Shown: piece by piece, positions 23,439 to 35,175 of the stretch | Layout: every line of letters starts with the position of its first letter | How positions within the stretch are numbered: the first letter of the stretch is position 1 | Assembly: GCA_023105745.1 (NCBI GenBank) | Contig: JALGQZ010000006.1 | Span: forward strand, 31,945,686 to 32,009,685 | Length of the DNA stretch: 64,000 bases | Direction: 5' to 3' | Source: Austropuccinia psidii | Taxonomy: Eukaryota; Basidiomycota; Pucciniomycetes; Pucciniales; Sphaerophragmiaceae | Notes under the pieces: generated by a model | What the model saw: the letters and a program-made list of their open reading frames with translations, nothing else | What the model was told of the DNA's origin: nothing | Databases searched by the model: none | Program-made: the position numbers and the translations under genes

Positions 23439-24222
23439 TGTAAGGTTTGACTATTAAACAATAAGTAAATATTACTAATTGTTTATCTATTGTACTCCAA
23501 ATTTCCTCATAAAATCAATAAATAGGATAAAGAATAATTGTAATAATAAATAATTCTCATAATTGTGGAATAAAAATATTTCTATTATTTAAATGAATGA
23601 AAAAATTAATTATATTTTGAAAATAATCTGATAAAAAGTAATATATTTACAGCAATTTATCATTGTTACAAACAAATAATAAATTCATAGGAAATTGTTG
23701 TTTAATAATAAAAAACAATTTATATCAATAATATGACCCATATGAAAGTTATGTATCAATATAAATACTATTTATATTAATAAGATAATTATTAAAATCA
23801 ATAATAGAGAGGAAATAACCCACTTTTAACACACAACATAATCATTTTGAATAAATTTACTTTAAAAGAATGTAAATGCAACTTATTAAACTTGTATTTA
23901 AAGGGAAAAAAAGATATTAAAAATACTCTTGATTTTACATGAAACTAAAATTTTTTAGAGAGAAATATAACAAAAACAATTAAATAGTGGTTTGATCACA
24001 TCAATATTGATTATTGAAAGAAATATAGACTTGAGTCTTTGATATTATAATAGAATTATATATAAAGACTAAAGTAACTACATTTTGATTTATTAATTTG
24101 ATGTTTTTGATGTGCTTCAAGGGGAAATAGAAGTAAAAAGAGCTCTATATTTAATAAGATATTCCCTCCCAAAGTTGAGAAGGCTTCTAGTAGACATTGA
24201 ATGATGGTATCAACTCTAATTG

Positions 24223-24420
24223 CAATGCATAGCTTTTCGAAAATTCATTGAATTTTAAGGGTCATCAAATATTCAATATCGAATTTCTGTCATGACCAAA
24301 TCTTCAGAATCGAATTTCACCTACCTTTGAATATTCAAAATCGAATGTTGGAATATTCAAATATTCGGAAGTGAATTTTGAATTTTCATGGACACCTTCA
24401 TTTATATATAATTAACCCTT
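24223..24420 (+). repeat. Left terminal and subterminal repeats of the hAT element
   Basis: Starts CAATGCATAGCT. Within 150 bp are TTCGAA at about 24237 and then several ATCGAAT or ATTCGG words (near 24296, 24314, 24345, 24366). Subterminal short repeats are the usual binding sites for hAT transposases; that role is inferred. From about 24430 to 25177 the element is AT-rich, with ATGGCATTTT-like words and a run of three direct repeats of about 39-42 bp (24840-24975, each with TTATTTCAAAAATA), without a gene. Confidence 0.75.
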
Positions 24421-25177
24421 TTGGGCCTTTGGTAAAACCATAAAAACCCATTGGCCCTTAAGTTTTTTTGCCACAAATTATTAAATACACATAAAAAAAC
24501 ACTATGGGCTCCTTGTTTATGAAATAAATGGAATTCTTATTCCATAACACAATTTATGGTATTTTTAATTCCCTTCAAGCCATTAATTTCATGTATGCAT
24601 TTTTTATTCCATTAATTTCATTTATATTATTGATGATACCATTAATATTACATATGTAATTGTTGAGGCTATTCATGTTACTTATGGAATTGCTGATGCT
24701 ATTCATACCATTTTTATGGCATTTTTCATAAAATTCATGTGATTTATGGCATTTTAACAATCATTCAACCCAAGAAGTTTCAAAAAAATATAGGCTTCTT
24801 GTTTTTGATTCTTAAGATTGAATGGATTTTTTAAAAATGATGATTATTATTTATTTCAAAAATAGAATTCAAACAGGAAGGATCATTTATTTCAAAAATA
24901 TAATTCAAACAGAAAGGATTTTTTATTTCAAAAATAGAATTCAAACAGGAAGTATTATTTATTTCAAAAATAGAATTGTGATTTTTGGTCAGAAAACACT
25001 TATATCACTTGAATTTTAATTAGAGAAATTGCTAAATAATAATGTTCTGATTAATAGATTAAATCTAAAATCACTATAATAATAAGAGAAAATATTTTAA
25101 TTTGCATAATTCTGGGATTTATTAAATTTTTTGATTTCAACAGAAATTCATTTAACGAGTAAAAATAATAAATGGAA

Positions 25178-27437
25178 TTATTGAAGATTATCATACCAAG
25201 CATACATACTTTCATAAATTCCATTATTTAACCAAGAACGTAAACACATATTTGCCTCCACAGAATCACAGGAAAGTGATGTGCGTTTGTTAGTAATCAA
25301 GTTTCCAGATTCTGAAAACACACGCTCACTAGGTGCTGAGGTTACAGGTATTCCAAGGTAGTCTCTTGCAATTTTGGATAATATCGGAAACCTGAGTTCG
25401 TGGCTCTTCCACCATTCAAGAATACATATGGAATAATGTGGTGAATCAGTTTGTAAATATTCAAGAATTTCATTAGTTTTATTTTTTCGTTGGGACATTC
25501 GTTATTCGAAAGGATGCAATTGCTTCAGATTAGTCGGAACTGTTTCAGAAACCTGAGGTTATTGTGGAAAGTTGATTGTGTATTCAGAAGAATATTCAGC
25601 ATATACCTCTTTGAGATGTTTGAGTGCTTCGTCCTTATATCTTATTGGATTGGTATCACTGTTTCTTTCATCTTCTTGCAACAAATCATGCTGAGTAAAC
25701 CATGTAAGCTTGAATCGTGGGTCAAGAATCAAGCACATAGCACAGGAATTTGATCTAATATTGTAATAACTTTCAAGCTTCAAATATGCTTGATCAGCTG
25801 CATCGTAAAGTTGTGATTCCCTTGAGACTTCATTTTTTATTTTTTGACATGTTTCAAGGAGTAGTTGGTACCAAGGCATTACTAACCCAAGTGAGGGATA
25901 AGAGTCACCTTGAACTTCATTGGTTGCAGTGGCAAAGACCTTTAGAAATTCTGATATTTGTTGAAAAAATGTCCAGTCCTCTTCCAAAATTACATCCTGA
26001 ATAGTTAGAAAGGAATGAAGTGAGATTTATTATGCAGAAAAATAATCAACTAGGAAGATGTACAAGGAGTATATCATTATGAATGTCTGCTTTTTCTATT
26101 GCCTGGGAAATTGTTTTCTGTTTCTTGCTGCTAAATGTTTTTTGGCTTGAACTTTTAAAGTGATTTGTTTTTTGCTTTGATGTTTGAGACTTATTGTACT
26201 CATAAATAAAATCATCAAAAGAGCTCTTCTGCTTTAATGCTGAACAAAGCATTGAATATGTTGAGTTCCATCTGGTGGAATTGTCAGCCATTGGCTGGTT
26301 TGGTGGCTCTTTATTTTTTTCACAAATTCTTTTGAAGTGTTCCCATGAGGTGTTTGATTGACGTATCAAGTGAACCACCTTCTTAACCTTATCAATTGAT
26401 CCATCAAGCTCCTTTAAAGAATCCTTTGCAGCTAAATTAAGAATATGTGCAAAACATCGAATGTGTGAGTCAAAACCTTTCAGCAAATTATTTTTAACAG
26501 CAAGATCCATAAATGTTGTATTTGGGGAAGCATTATCCAATGTTATGGCCATGATTCGATTACCAATGGATGAGATATCCAAACTATAAAAATCATTTGA
26601 CAAATTGGACAAATCGCTTTCAGTTTCTGAAGATGAATCACTTGAGGTATCTATTTCAATTGCATCATGCTTTGATCCCCTTGGCTTTTGAGAGTGTTCA
26701 ATAAAGAAATCATTAAGCATATCTACGATTTTTGTGTATATGTTTTTACCAGTATGAGCTTCTGTGAACTTGGAAAATCCAACGGTTGCAGTGAATGGTT
26801 TCCAATCAGATGATATGTAATGAGCTGTGAGAGTAATATACGACATTCCACCTGGACCAGACCAAATGTCAGTAGAAAATGAGAACCGTGGTGCTTGTTA
26901 ATTGATAAAGGCAAATATATGTTTTTTATCATTCAGAAACCTTTGCTTGATCCGTTTGGAAATTGTGGTTTCAGAAATTAAGTTAATGTCCTTGTTGAGG
27001 GTATGAATAAGCTTTTGAAATGATTTTGATTTAACTAATGCATATGATTGTTGATCTTGAATTATGAAGCTGAAAAGATTATTAGTGAAATTATTCTGTA
27101 AGTGGACATTAATACTTTTTATTATGCTGCTTCCATGTGAGTTTGATAAGTTACTTTGTCCTTCAGTGCTCTTTTCGGCAATTGCTTCAGCCCATAGTTC
27201 CTTATGAAATGCTTTCAAATGAGATACCTGGTTTTGCTTGGTTCCTTCATGTCGCTTAATTTTCTTTGAGCATCCATCGACTAGGCATAACTGGTATCCA
27301 TTCTTTGCTTGGGAAAAATAACATTGTGCGATCTGACTTTGGTTTACTTTGGAGTTTGAAGAGTGATTTTTTGTGCAAGACCGTGAAATTTGACTGGCTG
27401 ATTAATTGGGATTTATTAGGGAGCTTATTTGACTCAT
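25178..27437 (-). pseudogene. hAT-family transposase, four premature stops
   Basis: The frame starts at an ATG at 27437 and runs in one phase through an N-terminal BED-type zinc finger (C-x4-C then H-x4-H, about 27290-27205), the RNase H-like catalytic core with Asp in STDIWSG (about 26870) and Asp in ITLDNASPN (about 26550), the helical insertion region, and the C-terminal dimerisation part with Glu in TSAPSERVFSESG (about 25320). All three catalytic residues are present. In-frame TAA stops lie near 27402, 26898, 25559 and 25502. A 67 bp intron (26063-25997, GTACAT, branch-like TCTAACT, TTCAG) restores the frame between the core and the insertion region. By family it cuts and inserts the element; this copy cannot make full-length protein. 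Confidence 0.88.
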
Positions 27438-27649
27438 ATTAACAATTAGATAAAGATGTATTAGGTCAAATGAATATTAATTTGAAGAGATTGGATCAAA
27501 AACGAATTCAACATGCCCAAGCCATATAAAATAATTAGGGTTAGGATGTATTTAATGTGGAAACATAATCATTATGCATAAATTTGCATGAAATTTAACA
27601 AATCACTATCAGACTTGATTAATTTCATAATCATTCACTCATTATTTAT

Positions 27650-29930
27650 TATTTATTGTTTGATTACTTATTAATTTATATAAATAAAGCAAAAATACAA
27701 AACAAATGAATAAAAATCAAATAAAAGATCATAAAAATAATGAATGTCATTAATTGTTATTCATTATAATTAATTTCAATTCATTATCACTAATGGTCAT
27801 TAATTATAATTAATTTTCATTAATTCTCATTAATTATATTTTAATTATTATTTATAGTTAATGAAAAACAATGAAAATTAATAAAAATTAACTATAAATA
27901 ATGGCAATTAATGATAATTAATTAAAATTGATTTAATGATAATATAATAAGAATTAATTAAAATTAATTATAATTAATAGTTGTTAATTAAAATTGATTA
28001 TAATTAAAATATAATTAATAAAAATTAAATAAAATTAATTATAAAATGAGAATTAATTATAATATACTTAATGAAAATTAATGAAAATTAATTAAAATTA
28101 CTGATAATGAATTAAAATTAATTATAACTAATGACATTTAATGATAATTAATCAAAATGAATTATATTTTCATTAATTATCATTAATTTTCATTTTATAA
28201 TTAATTTTGTTTAATTTTCATTAATTATATAATTAATAATAATTAATTTTATTTAATTATTATTAATTATAATTAATTTTAATTAATCTTAATTAATTAT
28301 CATTAATTATAATTAATTTTAATTAATTATTATTAATTATAATTAATTTTAATTAATTATTATTAATTATAATTAATTTTAATTAATTATTATTAATTAT
28401 AATTAATTATTATTAATTATTATTAATTATAATTAATTTTAATTAATTATTATTAATTATAATTAATTTTAATTAATTATTATTAATTATTATTAATTAT
28501 AATTAATTTTAATTAATTATTATTAATTATAATTAATTTTAATTAGTTATTATTAATTATAATTAATTTTAATGAATTATCATTAATTATAATTAATTAT
28601 AATTAATTTTAATTAATTATCATTAATTATAATTAATTTTAATTAATTTTAATTAATCTTAATTAATTATCATTAATTATAATTAATTTTAATTAATTAT
28701 CATTAAATTAATTATGATTAATTTTAATTAATTATTATTGAATCTCATGAATTATAATTAATTTGAATTAATTTTCATTATAAAGTAATGATAATTAATT
28801 AAACTTAGTTATAATTAATTTTCATTAAATTAATTATAATTAAAATCAATTATAATCAACGACATTTAATTTTAATTAATTATCATTAAATTAATTATCA
28901 TTAAATCTCATGAATTATAATTAATTTAAATTAATTTTCATTATAAATTAATGATAATTAATTTGAATTAATTTTCATTAAAAATTAATGATAATTGATA
29001 AAATTAGTTATAATTAACTTTCATTAAATTAATTATAATTAAAATCAATTATAATCAATGAAATTTAATTTTAATTAATTATAATTATTTATCATTAAAA
29101 TCAATTATAATCAATGACATTTAAATTTAATTAATTATCATTAATTATAATTGATTTTAATTAATTTTAATTAATCTTAATTAATTATCATTAAATTAAT
29201 TATAATTAATTTTAATTAATTATCATTAAATCTCATGAATTATAATTAATTTGAATTAATTTTCATTATAAATTAATGATAATTAATTAAACTTAGTTAT
29301 AGTTAATTTTCATTAAATTGATTATAATTAAAATCAATTATAATCAATGACATTTAATGATAATTAAATCAAATTAATTAAAATTCATTATAATTAATTA
29401 TAATTAATAATAATTATTATTAGTTTTAATTAATTATAATTAATTATAATTAATAATTAATTAATAATTAGTAATTAATTAATAATTATTAATTATAATT
29501 AATTAGAATTATAATTTCTTTTAAATTAATTTTAATTTTGATTATAATTAATTTTAATTAATTATAATTAATTTTCTACATTGAATATTAATTATAATTC
29601 AGGAAAATTATTCAAAATTAATTATAAATAATTATAATTAGTTTCAATTAATTATAATTAATAATTAATTAATAAATAATTATAGTTAATTTTAATTAAT
29701 TATATTTAATTATAATTACTTTTAATTATAATTAATTCTAATTATAATTTACTTTAATTAATTATAAATAATTTTCATGAATATTATATCAAATTAATAA
29801 TAAATAATTATTATTAGTTATAATTAATTTTAATTAATAATTAAATTAGAATCTATTGGAATTTTAATTACTAATAATTCTAATACAGATTTAAATTCTT
29901 TATTGAAATCAAAAATTTTAAAATAATCTA
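27650..29930. repeat. AT-only satellite with a 30 bp period
   Basis: About 2.3 kb almost without G or C, built from TTAATTA words. The most regular part (28310-28560) is a tandem 30-mer made of AATTAATTATTATTA and its near-complement. It is largely self-complementary and could fold. It lies between the divergently transcribed transposase and TET-like gene of the hAT element. Confidence 0.9.
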
Positions 29931-29964
29931 AATCTTTAAAATTAATTTTTTTATTTTTATTTTT

Positions 29965-30338
29965 TATTTTAAACAGTTCAAATCCTTCAATTGAATTTAA
30001 ATCTCATCATCCTCATTCTCATCTTAATCGTCAAAACCTTATCGATCATTTAAATTTGAATTCTCAATCAAATCCTTCAGATCAAAAATCAAAATCTAAT
30101 CCTTTACCTTCAATTCAACGTACGGCTAACTCGGCTAGTAGTCGTGGCGCTCTAGTTTATTCTAAAGCTTGCTCTCAAATTAATCGTCCAAAAGAAGGCT
30201 TAATCATTTATTCAAAAGCAATTCAAGAATTCGGTTTACCTGACTCAAATCAAGGTCTGTCATCAAATTCCATTAACAAAAGATATTCGTAGTATACTCA
30301 CTCAAGAATACTAATACATCTCGGTCTCATTTATTGCA
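29965..30338 (+). pseudogene. Exon-like segment of unknown origin
   Basis: After a T-rich tract ending in AAACAG, a frame is open from about 29974 to a stop at 30292. It reads for example HLNRQNLIDHLNLN, SSRGALVYSKACSQ and GLIIYSKAIQEFGL. It is followed by a possible minimal intron (donor GTAGTA or GTATAC near 30289-30292, branch TACTAATA, acceptor TTGCAG ending near 30338). CG dinucleotides are kept here, unlike the rest of the element. It looks like a host exon carried by the hAT, but I recognise no family and no complete gene. Confidence 0.35.
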
Positions 30339-30369
30339 GGGTACAAGTCTCTGCAGATTGAGTTCTAAT

Positions 30370-30890
30370 GTTTTCGTATCTCTACCACCACCACCCCCAC
30401 CGTTGACGGGGCCGACTACCACCACTACCACCACCCCCACCGTCGACAGGGCCGACTACCACCACCACCACCCCCATCGTCGACCGCCGGATTGGTTGGG
30501 GCCCTTCGGTGATTGTTCTGTTGCATAATATTGGGCTTATGGTAAGTACATCCTTTTTTTTTTATGTAATCAATCATTACATAAATACCTAATTCTAACT
30601 CCCCCACCAACACCACTGATCAAACACCTCCAACACCTCCACCACCGATCCCAATCAACCACCACGTCCACCACCAATCCAACACCTCCTGCACCGATCC
30701 ACCACCTCCAAAACCTCCATCCCCACCACCAACACTCCTCCATTTATTCACAACCACTGATCCATCAAACCTCCAACTCTATCACCTTCACCTTTGATCC
30801 ACCATCTCCACCCCCAATCCTTCAATCCACCTCTACCCTCTTCACCTCCACCTCCTCCTCCAACATCTCCACCACTGACCATTCCCCCTT
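30370..30890 (+). repeat. C-rich CCACC minisatellite
   Basis: Strongly strand-asymmetric. 30370-30490 has about three units of CCACCACCACCCCCACCG joined to a GTCGAC-containing core. 30600-30890 continues as irregular CCACC and CTCCA repeats. The frames through it give only proline, threonine and histidine runs, so I do not annotate a protein. Confidence 0.8.
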
Positions 30891-31006
30891 TTTTCATGTG
30901 CTTTTGTATGAAAAACTGATTAATAATTTGGTTTTATACACTGTTTGTTTCTTTAATTTAGAGGAGGAATATTTCATATTTAGCATATATTTAGTCTGAA
31001 ATCATT

Positions 31007-32269
31007 ATGTCACCATCCAACAATAAACCCTCCCCTTCTTTAGCCTTTCCTCATCAATTATCTGATCATTTGACTGTTGAGACTCAACCAAATGACCAGA
31101 TGATTGTCAATGAGCTGAATGTGCCCAACATCTCTTTAATTCATAATGATGTGAAGCCTGTTGGGACTCAACCTCACAATCAGAATGATTTAACAGAAGA
31201 GAATTCTCTTAATCATAATTACCCCAATACCAGACAACAAAGAAGAATTCTTTCTTATATGAACCAAACAGCAGGCCAGCTTGGCCTTTATAATCCCAAC
31301 TTCTCCATAATTACACTAGACAAGAAGAAAAATGAGAATGCATCCTGGTTAAATCTTCCTCCACACAACCTGCTTCCCAGACCCTATGTACTTATCAATA
31401 GACATAACAAGCCTTATTTACCTATTTTCATGTATCAAATCCACCCATTCAGAAGTCCAACACCAGTCTTCCATAAACTTCAAAAATTGATCATAACATT
31501 AAATAAGCTTGCAAACAACCGTCACAATATCACCACTAACTCTGATATGCTTGATGGCATTATGAAAGGAATAGGATTTTGTCAGGGTTTGGATTCTGGT
31601 AAATCTGCCGGGGTTTATGCAAGGAAAGCAGGCTTGACTAAAAAAACAATTGATGAAGATAATGAGCAATGGTCAACACTTCAAGAATTTGATGAATTCA
31701 TTCACTCCCGAATTCAAGGTTTTTCACAAAATGCACTTAAAGACAATCAAGAAATCATGAATGCAGCCAATTTGCCAAACTTCAGCCAACTTGAATGGCA
31801 TTCCAACAAATCACCAAATTTCAAAACTTATTCAAATGTTATAGTTACTTTCAATGGCTTCCACAATAAACCACATACTGATAATAAGGACATCAATTCA
31901 TGGACATATGGTATATTCTCTTTTATCAATAAAAACAATTTCATTCCAGTTCCTACAGATTTCACACCCTCTGGGCATGGATTATCATTTCCCAACCACA
32001 AATTCATTTTTGATTTTTCCAAAAAAGAAGGCATTGTTGAAATACTCTGGAAAACGTCTGAACTTCTTCATCAAACAACCAAGCCAGAAAAAGAATTGCT
32101 TGAACACCAATCCATCACACACTTTGGTTGTTCTTTTCAAATAAACAAGAAATTATTTCTCACAGGACAAAAATTCAAACAACTCAGCTCTGAAGAAATT
32201 GAAACAAAAGTCAATGGTCAAATCATGCGGAATGAACAGGATAACAAAAGATTACGTAAAAATATATAA
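31007..32269 (+). CDS. TET/JBP-like 2-oxoglutarate and Fe(II)-dependent dioxygenase
   Basis: An unbroken 420-codon frame. The N-terminal 90 residues are Ser/Asn/Pro-rich. A conserved region follows (about 125-260). The double-stranded beta-helix core has the iron-binding H-x-D at 290-292 (in GFHNKPHTDNKD), the strand SWTYGIFSFI (298-307), GHGLSFPNHKFIFDF, GIVEILWKTSELLHQT with the distal iron ligand His355, and FGCSFQI at 373-379. This layout fits the fungal TET-like family, whose animal members oxidise 5-methylcytosine in DNA. The 2-oxoglutarate-binding Arg expected about 15-17 residues after the distal His is not seen: position 372 is His (codon CAC). The gene lies inside the hAT element, pointing away from the transposase. 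Activity and substrate are inferred. Confidence 0.78.
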   Translation: MSPSNNKPSPSLAFPHQLSDHLTVETQPNDQMIVNELNVPNISLIHNDVKPVGTQPHNQNDLTEENSLNHNYPNTRQQRRILSYMNQTAGQLGLYNPNFSIITLDKKKNENASWLNLPPHNLLPRPYVLINRHNKPYLPIFMYQIHPFRSPTPVFHKLQKLIITLNKLANNRHNITTNSDMLDGIMKGIGFCQGLDSGKSAGVYARKAGLTKKTIDEDNEQWSTLQEFDEFIHSRIQGFSQNALKDNQEIMNAANLPNFSQLEWHSNKSPNFKTYSNVIVTFNGFHNKPHTDNKDINSWTYGIFSFINKNNFIPVPTDFTPSGHGLSFPNHKFIFDFSKKEGIVEILWKTSELLHQTTKPEKELLEHQSITHFGCSFQINKKLFLTGQKFKQLSSEEIETKVNGQIMRNEQDNKRLRKNI

Positions 32270-32449
32270 TTGTAAATATTTCAGATTATATATATTTACA
32301 CATTTGATAATTATGATTCAATTCCAGTCTTAACATTTACCATTCCATAGATATGGATTGAAAATGTATTACAAATATTAGTCTTCAGATAATTCTCTTT
32401 GAAAATAAACATGTTTTATTAATCTTAAAACATTGTCAGCGCTTGTAAT

Positions 32450-32735
32450 TCCTCTATTCATTTATTCCTGAACCAATCTAAAGTGTAGGGCTTGACTATT
32501 TCATGCATATTCAAATGGCCATTTTCATCATCTTTTTGTGTGATATTTTGGAGCTCGGGGGGGGCCATTATCATCATATAAATCACTCCATTGGTCACCT
32601 ACTTGTGCTAATAGATTATGCAAGATAACACAGGTTACCACCCACTGTACAAATAATTGTACCTCTTTCACATTACGCATTTGATTTTGCATAATAACCA
32701 TTATTTCAAGCCTGGTTATTCAGTTTTACTGTCTT
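32450..32735 (-). pseudogene. PIF/Harbinger-like transposase C-terminal fragment
   Basis: On the - strand a frame reads MVIMQNQMRNVKEV, VVTCVILHNLLAQVGDQW, DLYDDNGPP. It then shifts at a run of eight identical bases (32558-32565) and continues ELQNITQKDDENGHLN and PYTLDWFRNK. The VTCVILHNLL block is typical of the C-terminal end of DDE_Tnp_4 (Harbinger) nucleases. Only the end of the protein is present. It lies between the TET-like gene and the right end of the hAT element. Confidence 0.6.
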
Positions 32736-32979
32736 CAATTTATTTCAATTACCTTCAATTTATTGAAATTCATTTGAATTAATTGAAATCATTTTTAAAT
32801 ACTCATATTAATCTGGGTTATTGGTCAACCCATGTAAGTAATTTGGCAAAAACATTTAATCCCTTATGTGGATTTGCCATAAATTGCCAAAATTATGCAA
32901 TTATTTAGTAACAAAAATAAGGTTTGTCTTCTAGTTGAAGTTAAGCTAAAGAATACAACAGTTGGTAAAAGCCCAATTT

Positions 32980-33340
32980 ATGGCATTGTTGGTTCCATAA
33001 ATTGCATAAATGGAATGATTTATGCCAGCAATAGGATAAGTGCCATTGTTGATGCCATAAATATTTTTTGAATACCATTTATGGCATGGTTATTTTGTGG
33101 CTGATGCCATAAATATTTCACTTCTTTTAATTAATGAATTATATTCATAAATCATTTTTTCAACCAAAATTCCAAATTTTTGTTTTGAATTTCAATTTGG
33201 AGGTTGAAAAATTCGCATGGATCCTTTTTCATAATTTTTTATTCGAATTTTTGGGTTTTCATTTTGTGGGCCAAAAAATTGAATTCGAAGAAGAATTTTT
33301 CGAATAGTGAAAATTGAATTCTTTGAATAGCTATGCCTTG
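32980..33340 (-). repeat. Right subterminal and terminal repeats of the hAT element
   Basis: 32985-33130 has ATGCCATAAAT and ATTTATGGCA palindromic words like those at 63120-64000. 33205-33310 has four TTCG-containing words (ATTCGAA type). The last 20 bp form the right terminal inverted repeat, ending at 33340 before TCTAATTG. Confidence 0.75.
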
Positions 33341-33740
33341 TCTAATTGATCAGTACTTTACAGTTTAGTTATGAGTACATCATAATTAAATCAGCTTACC
33401 TCATTATTATGCCATTATTTATAGTTATCACTGTAACTCTAAGTTTGCTGAAATCATAGGCTTGAAAGAAGAATGAGCTCCATTTTTTTATTAGTTTTAT
33501 TAATAATAAGCCATTATTCACCAATTTTATGACTTATATGACTGTTAAACTTAAATTAAGATTACAGTGAGTTATTGTGAATGATCAATTTCAACCTTAA
33601 AATTTGATCTTTAATAATGTTTTAGTTATAAACTCTAAATCCATTAAAGGAGTTACTTGGCATAGCAAAAAATTTCACCATTAAACTTCCAAGAGAATTT
33701 TATTACATCATTAAAATTTTATTTTTGATGATTTGTCTTG

Positions 33741-35159
33741 TGTCAGCCTGTGACTCAAAACCAGAGCATAAGCATGATAGCCAAAATACTATAAACCAAT
33801 GGTATAGCCAAGATACCACCAAAACATGGAGCTGAGCCAAATCAGCTCAACAAGTATCAAAAGAAAGTGGAAACTCACCCCTTTCTGAAAATATAAGTCC
33901 CATCACCATATGACAAAGAATAACAAAGTTATTCCTGCTCAAAGTTATTGCTGAGCATAAACCTTAATTTTCACCTCTCATCTAAATTCCAGAAGGAGAA
34001 GCTTAACCCCATCAAATGGGTATTCAAAATGAAGCTCTAAGCCAGGGCTATCCAATGGTACTAGCCAAACTGAGCTAGAACCAGTATTACTTGAGTTATG
34101 GCCAAATTCAGGCCAAATAAGGGTGGACAAAACATTCACCTCTCATCTAACTTCTACAGTTTTAGTGTGAGATACCTAAAGTGGGGTCCTTTTGGAAAGG
34201 GCACAATCAGGGCTATCTGATGGTGTCATCTATTTCCTCATATCTCAACTATAGCAGAATCTATGGGGCAAAAAAGCCCAATACAGCTTTTTGTCTAAAC
34301 CACACATATGTGCAAAAAACTTGTACATGGCATAACTTTGCCATTTTTAATGATAACCATATCAAATGAGGTACCATTGTGTAGAACACATTTAGGGATA
34401 CACACTGAATCAATTTTGAGGTTGTTTTCTCAAAAACCAACAAGGTTATGGCTGTTTAAAGGTCAAAATCCCACAGTTTGGCCAATACAGCCTTATAGTG
34501 GGATATTATCCCATAAGTATGATTATGAGGTGTCAAACAGACGCAGAAGCTTATATATACTTCAATACCTCATAGTTAAGTCAAATAAAGAGGTCCATAC
34601 AGGTTCTGTACAGTTTCTGATGTGTCAGAAGCACCAGGACACACCTGTAAACTCCATTGGTGAAAATATTCACCCTGTATAGGGTAAAAATGACTACTTG
34701 TGGTTCTAAAGCCACATTTCAACCAAATGCTAGCCTGTATTGAGTGTATAGAACCACAAACCAGCCCACAGTAGTGAAAAATTTCACTATGTGGTCGTGT
34801 GCAGAGGTAAACCACCTCCCACTACCCCAGAACAAGATAAAAAGAGGCTTTGCCTCACCAGGAAGTAAATCCAGCATCCTGTTCTTGATATTCTTACATG
34901 GTATAACTTCTTAAAAGAAGTGGTACTCTTAGAATTTAACAGGTATAATTATAAGTTTAATTATAGTAGGGTTTCTTATTGTAAACCAACAGACAAAAAC
35001 CGCACCCAGGGCTATCAGCAGCACTCACCATCACTAAATTATTTTAGTATAGCCCTTTTACTCATATTCTCACTTTAATATCATCATCATTTTCGTGTCA
35101 CACTCAGAGTTATAGTTTCTATTATCATTTTGAAGCTATATCATAGAGTCACCCTGACA
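33741..35159 (+). repeat. 5' LTR of the gag-only element
   Basis: 1419 bp, TGTCAGCC to CCCTGACA. The same LTR family occurs as 38507-39925, 43924-45319 and 53140-54576. Confidence 0.93.
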
Positions 35160-35162
35160 TTT

Positions 35163-35175
35163 TGGGGGCCTGGAC
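35163..35175 (+). promoter_or_regulatory. Primer binding site of the gag-only element
   Basis: TGGGGGCCTGGAC starts three bases after the LTR end and resembles the sites at 5340, 43831 and 54580. Confidence 0.7.

Larger units (their letters stand above)
24223..33340. mobile_element. hAT transposon with transposase and TET-like dioxygenase cargo
   Basis: 9118 bp bounded by an exact 8 bp target duplication TCTAATTG (24215-24222 and 33341-33348), the size typical of hAT elements. Terminal inverted repeats: CAATGCATAGCTTTTCGAAA at the left, and CAAGGCATAGCTATTCAAAG read inward from the right, 16 of 20 alike. Both ends carry several TCGAA words. It contains a hAT transposase on the - strand (27437-25178), an AT satellite, a C-rich stretch, a TET-like gene on the + strand (31007-32269) and a Harbinger-like fragment. 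It sits inside a split LTR that can be aligned across the insertion point, which independently supports both borders. Confidence 0.88.

Noticed and set aside
25490..26004. Open frames on the + strand over the transposase
   Set aside because: They are shadows of the - strand hAT transposase, whose domains are clear.
28310..28560. Regular 30 bp repeats that might be taken for a CRISPR array
   Set aside because: There are no unique spacers; it is a simple AT satellite in a eukaryotic transposon.
30334..30616. Proline/histidine-rich and glycine-rich frames on both strands
   Set aside because: They are translations of the CCACC minisatellite.
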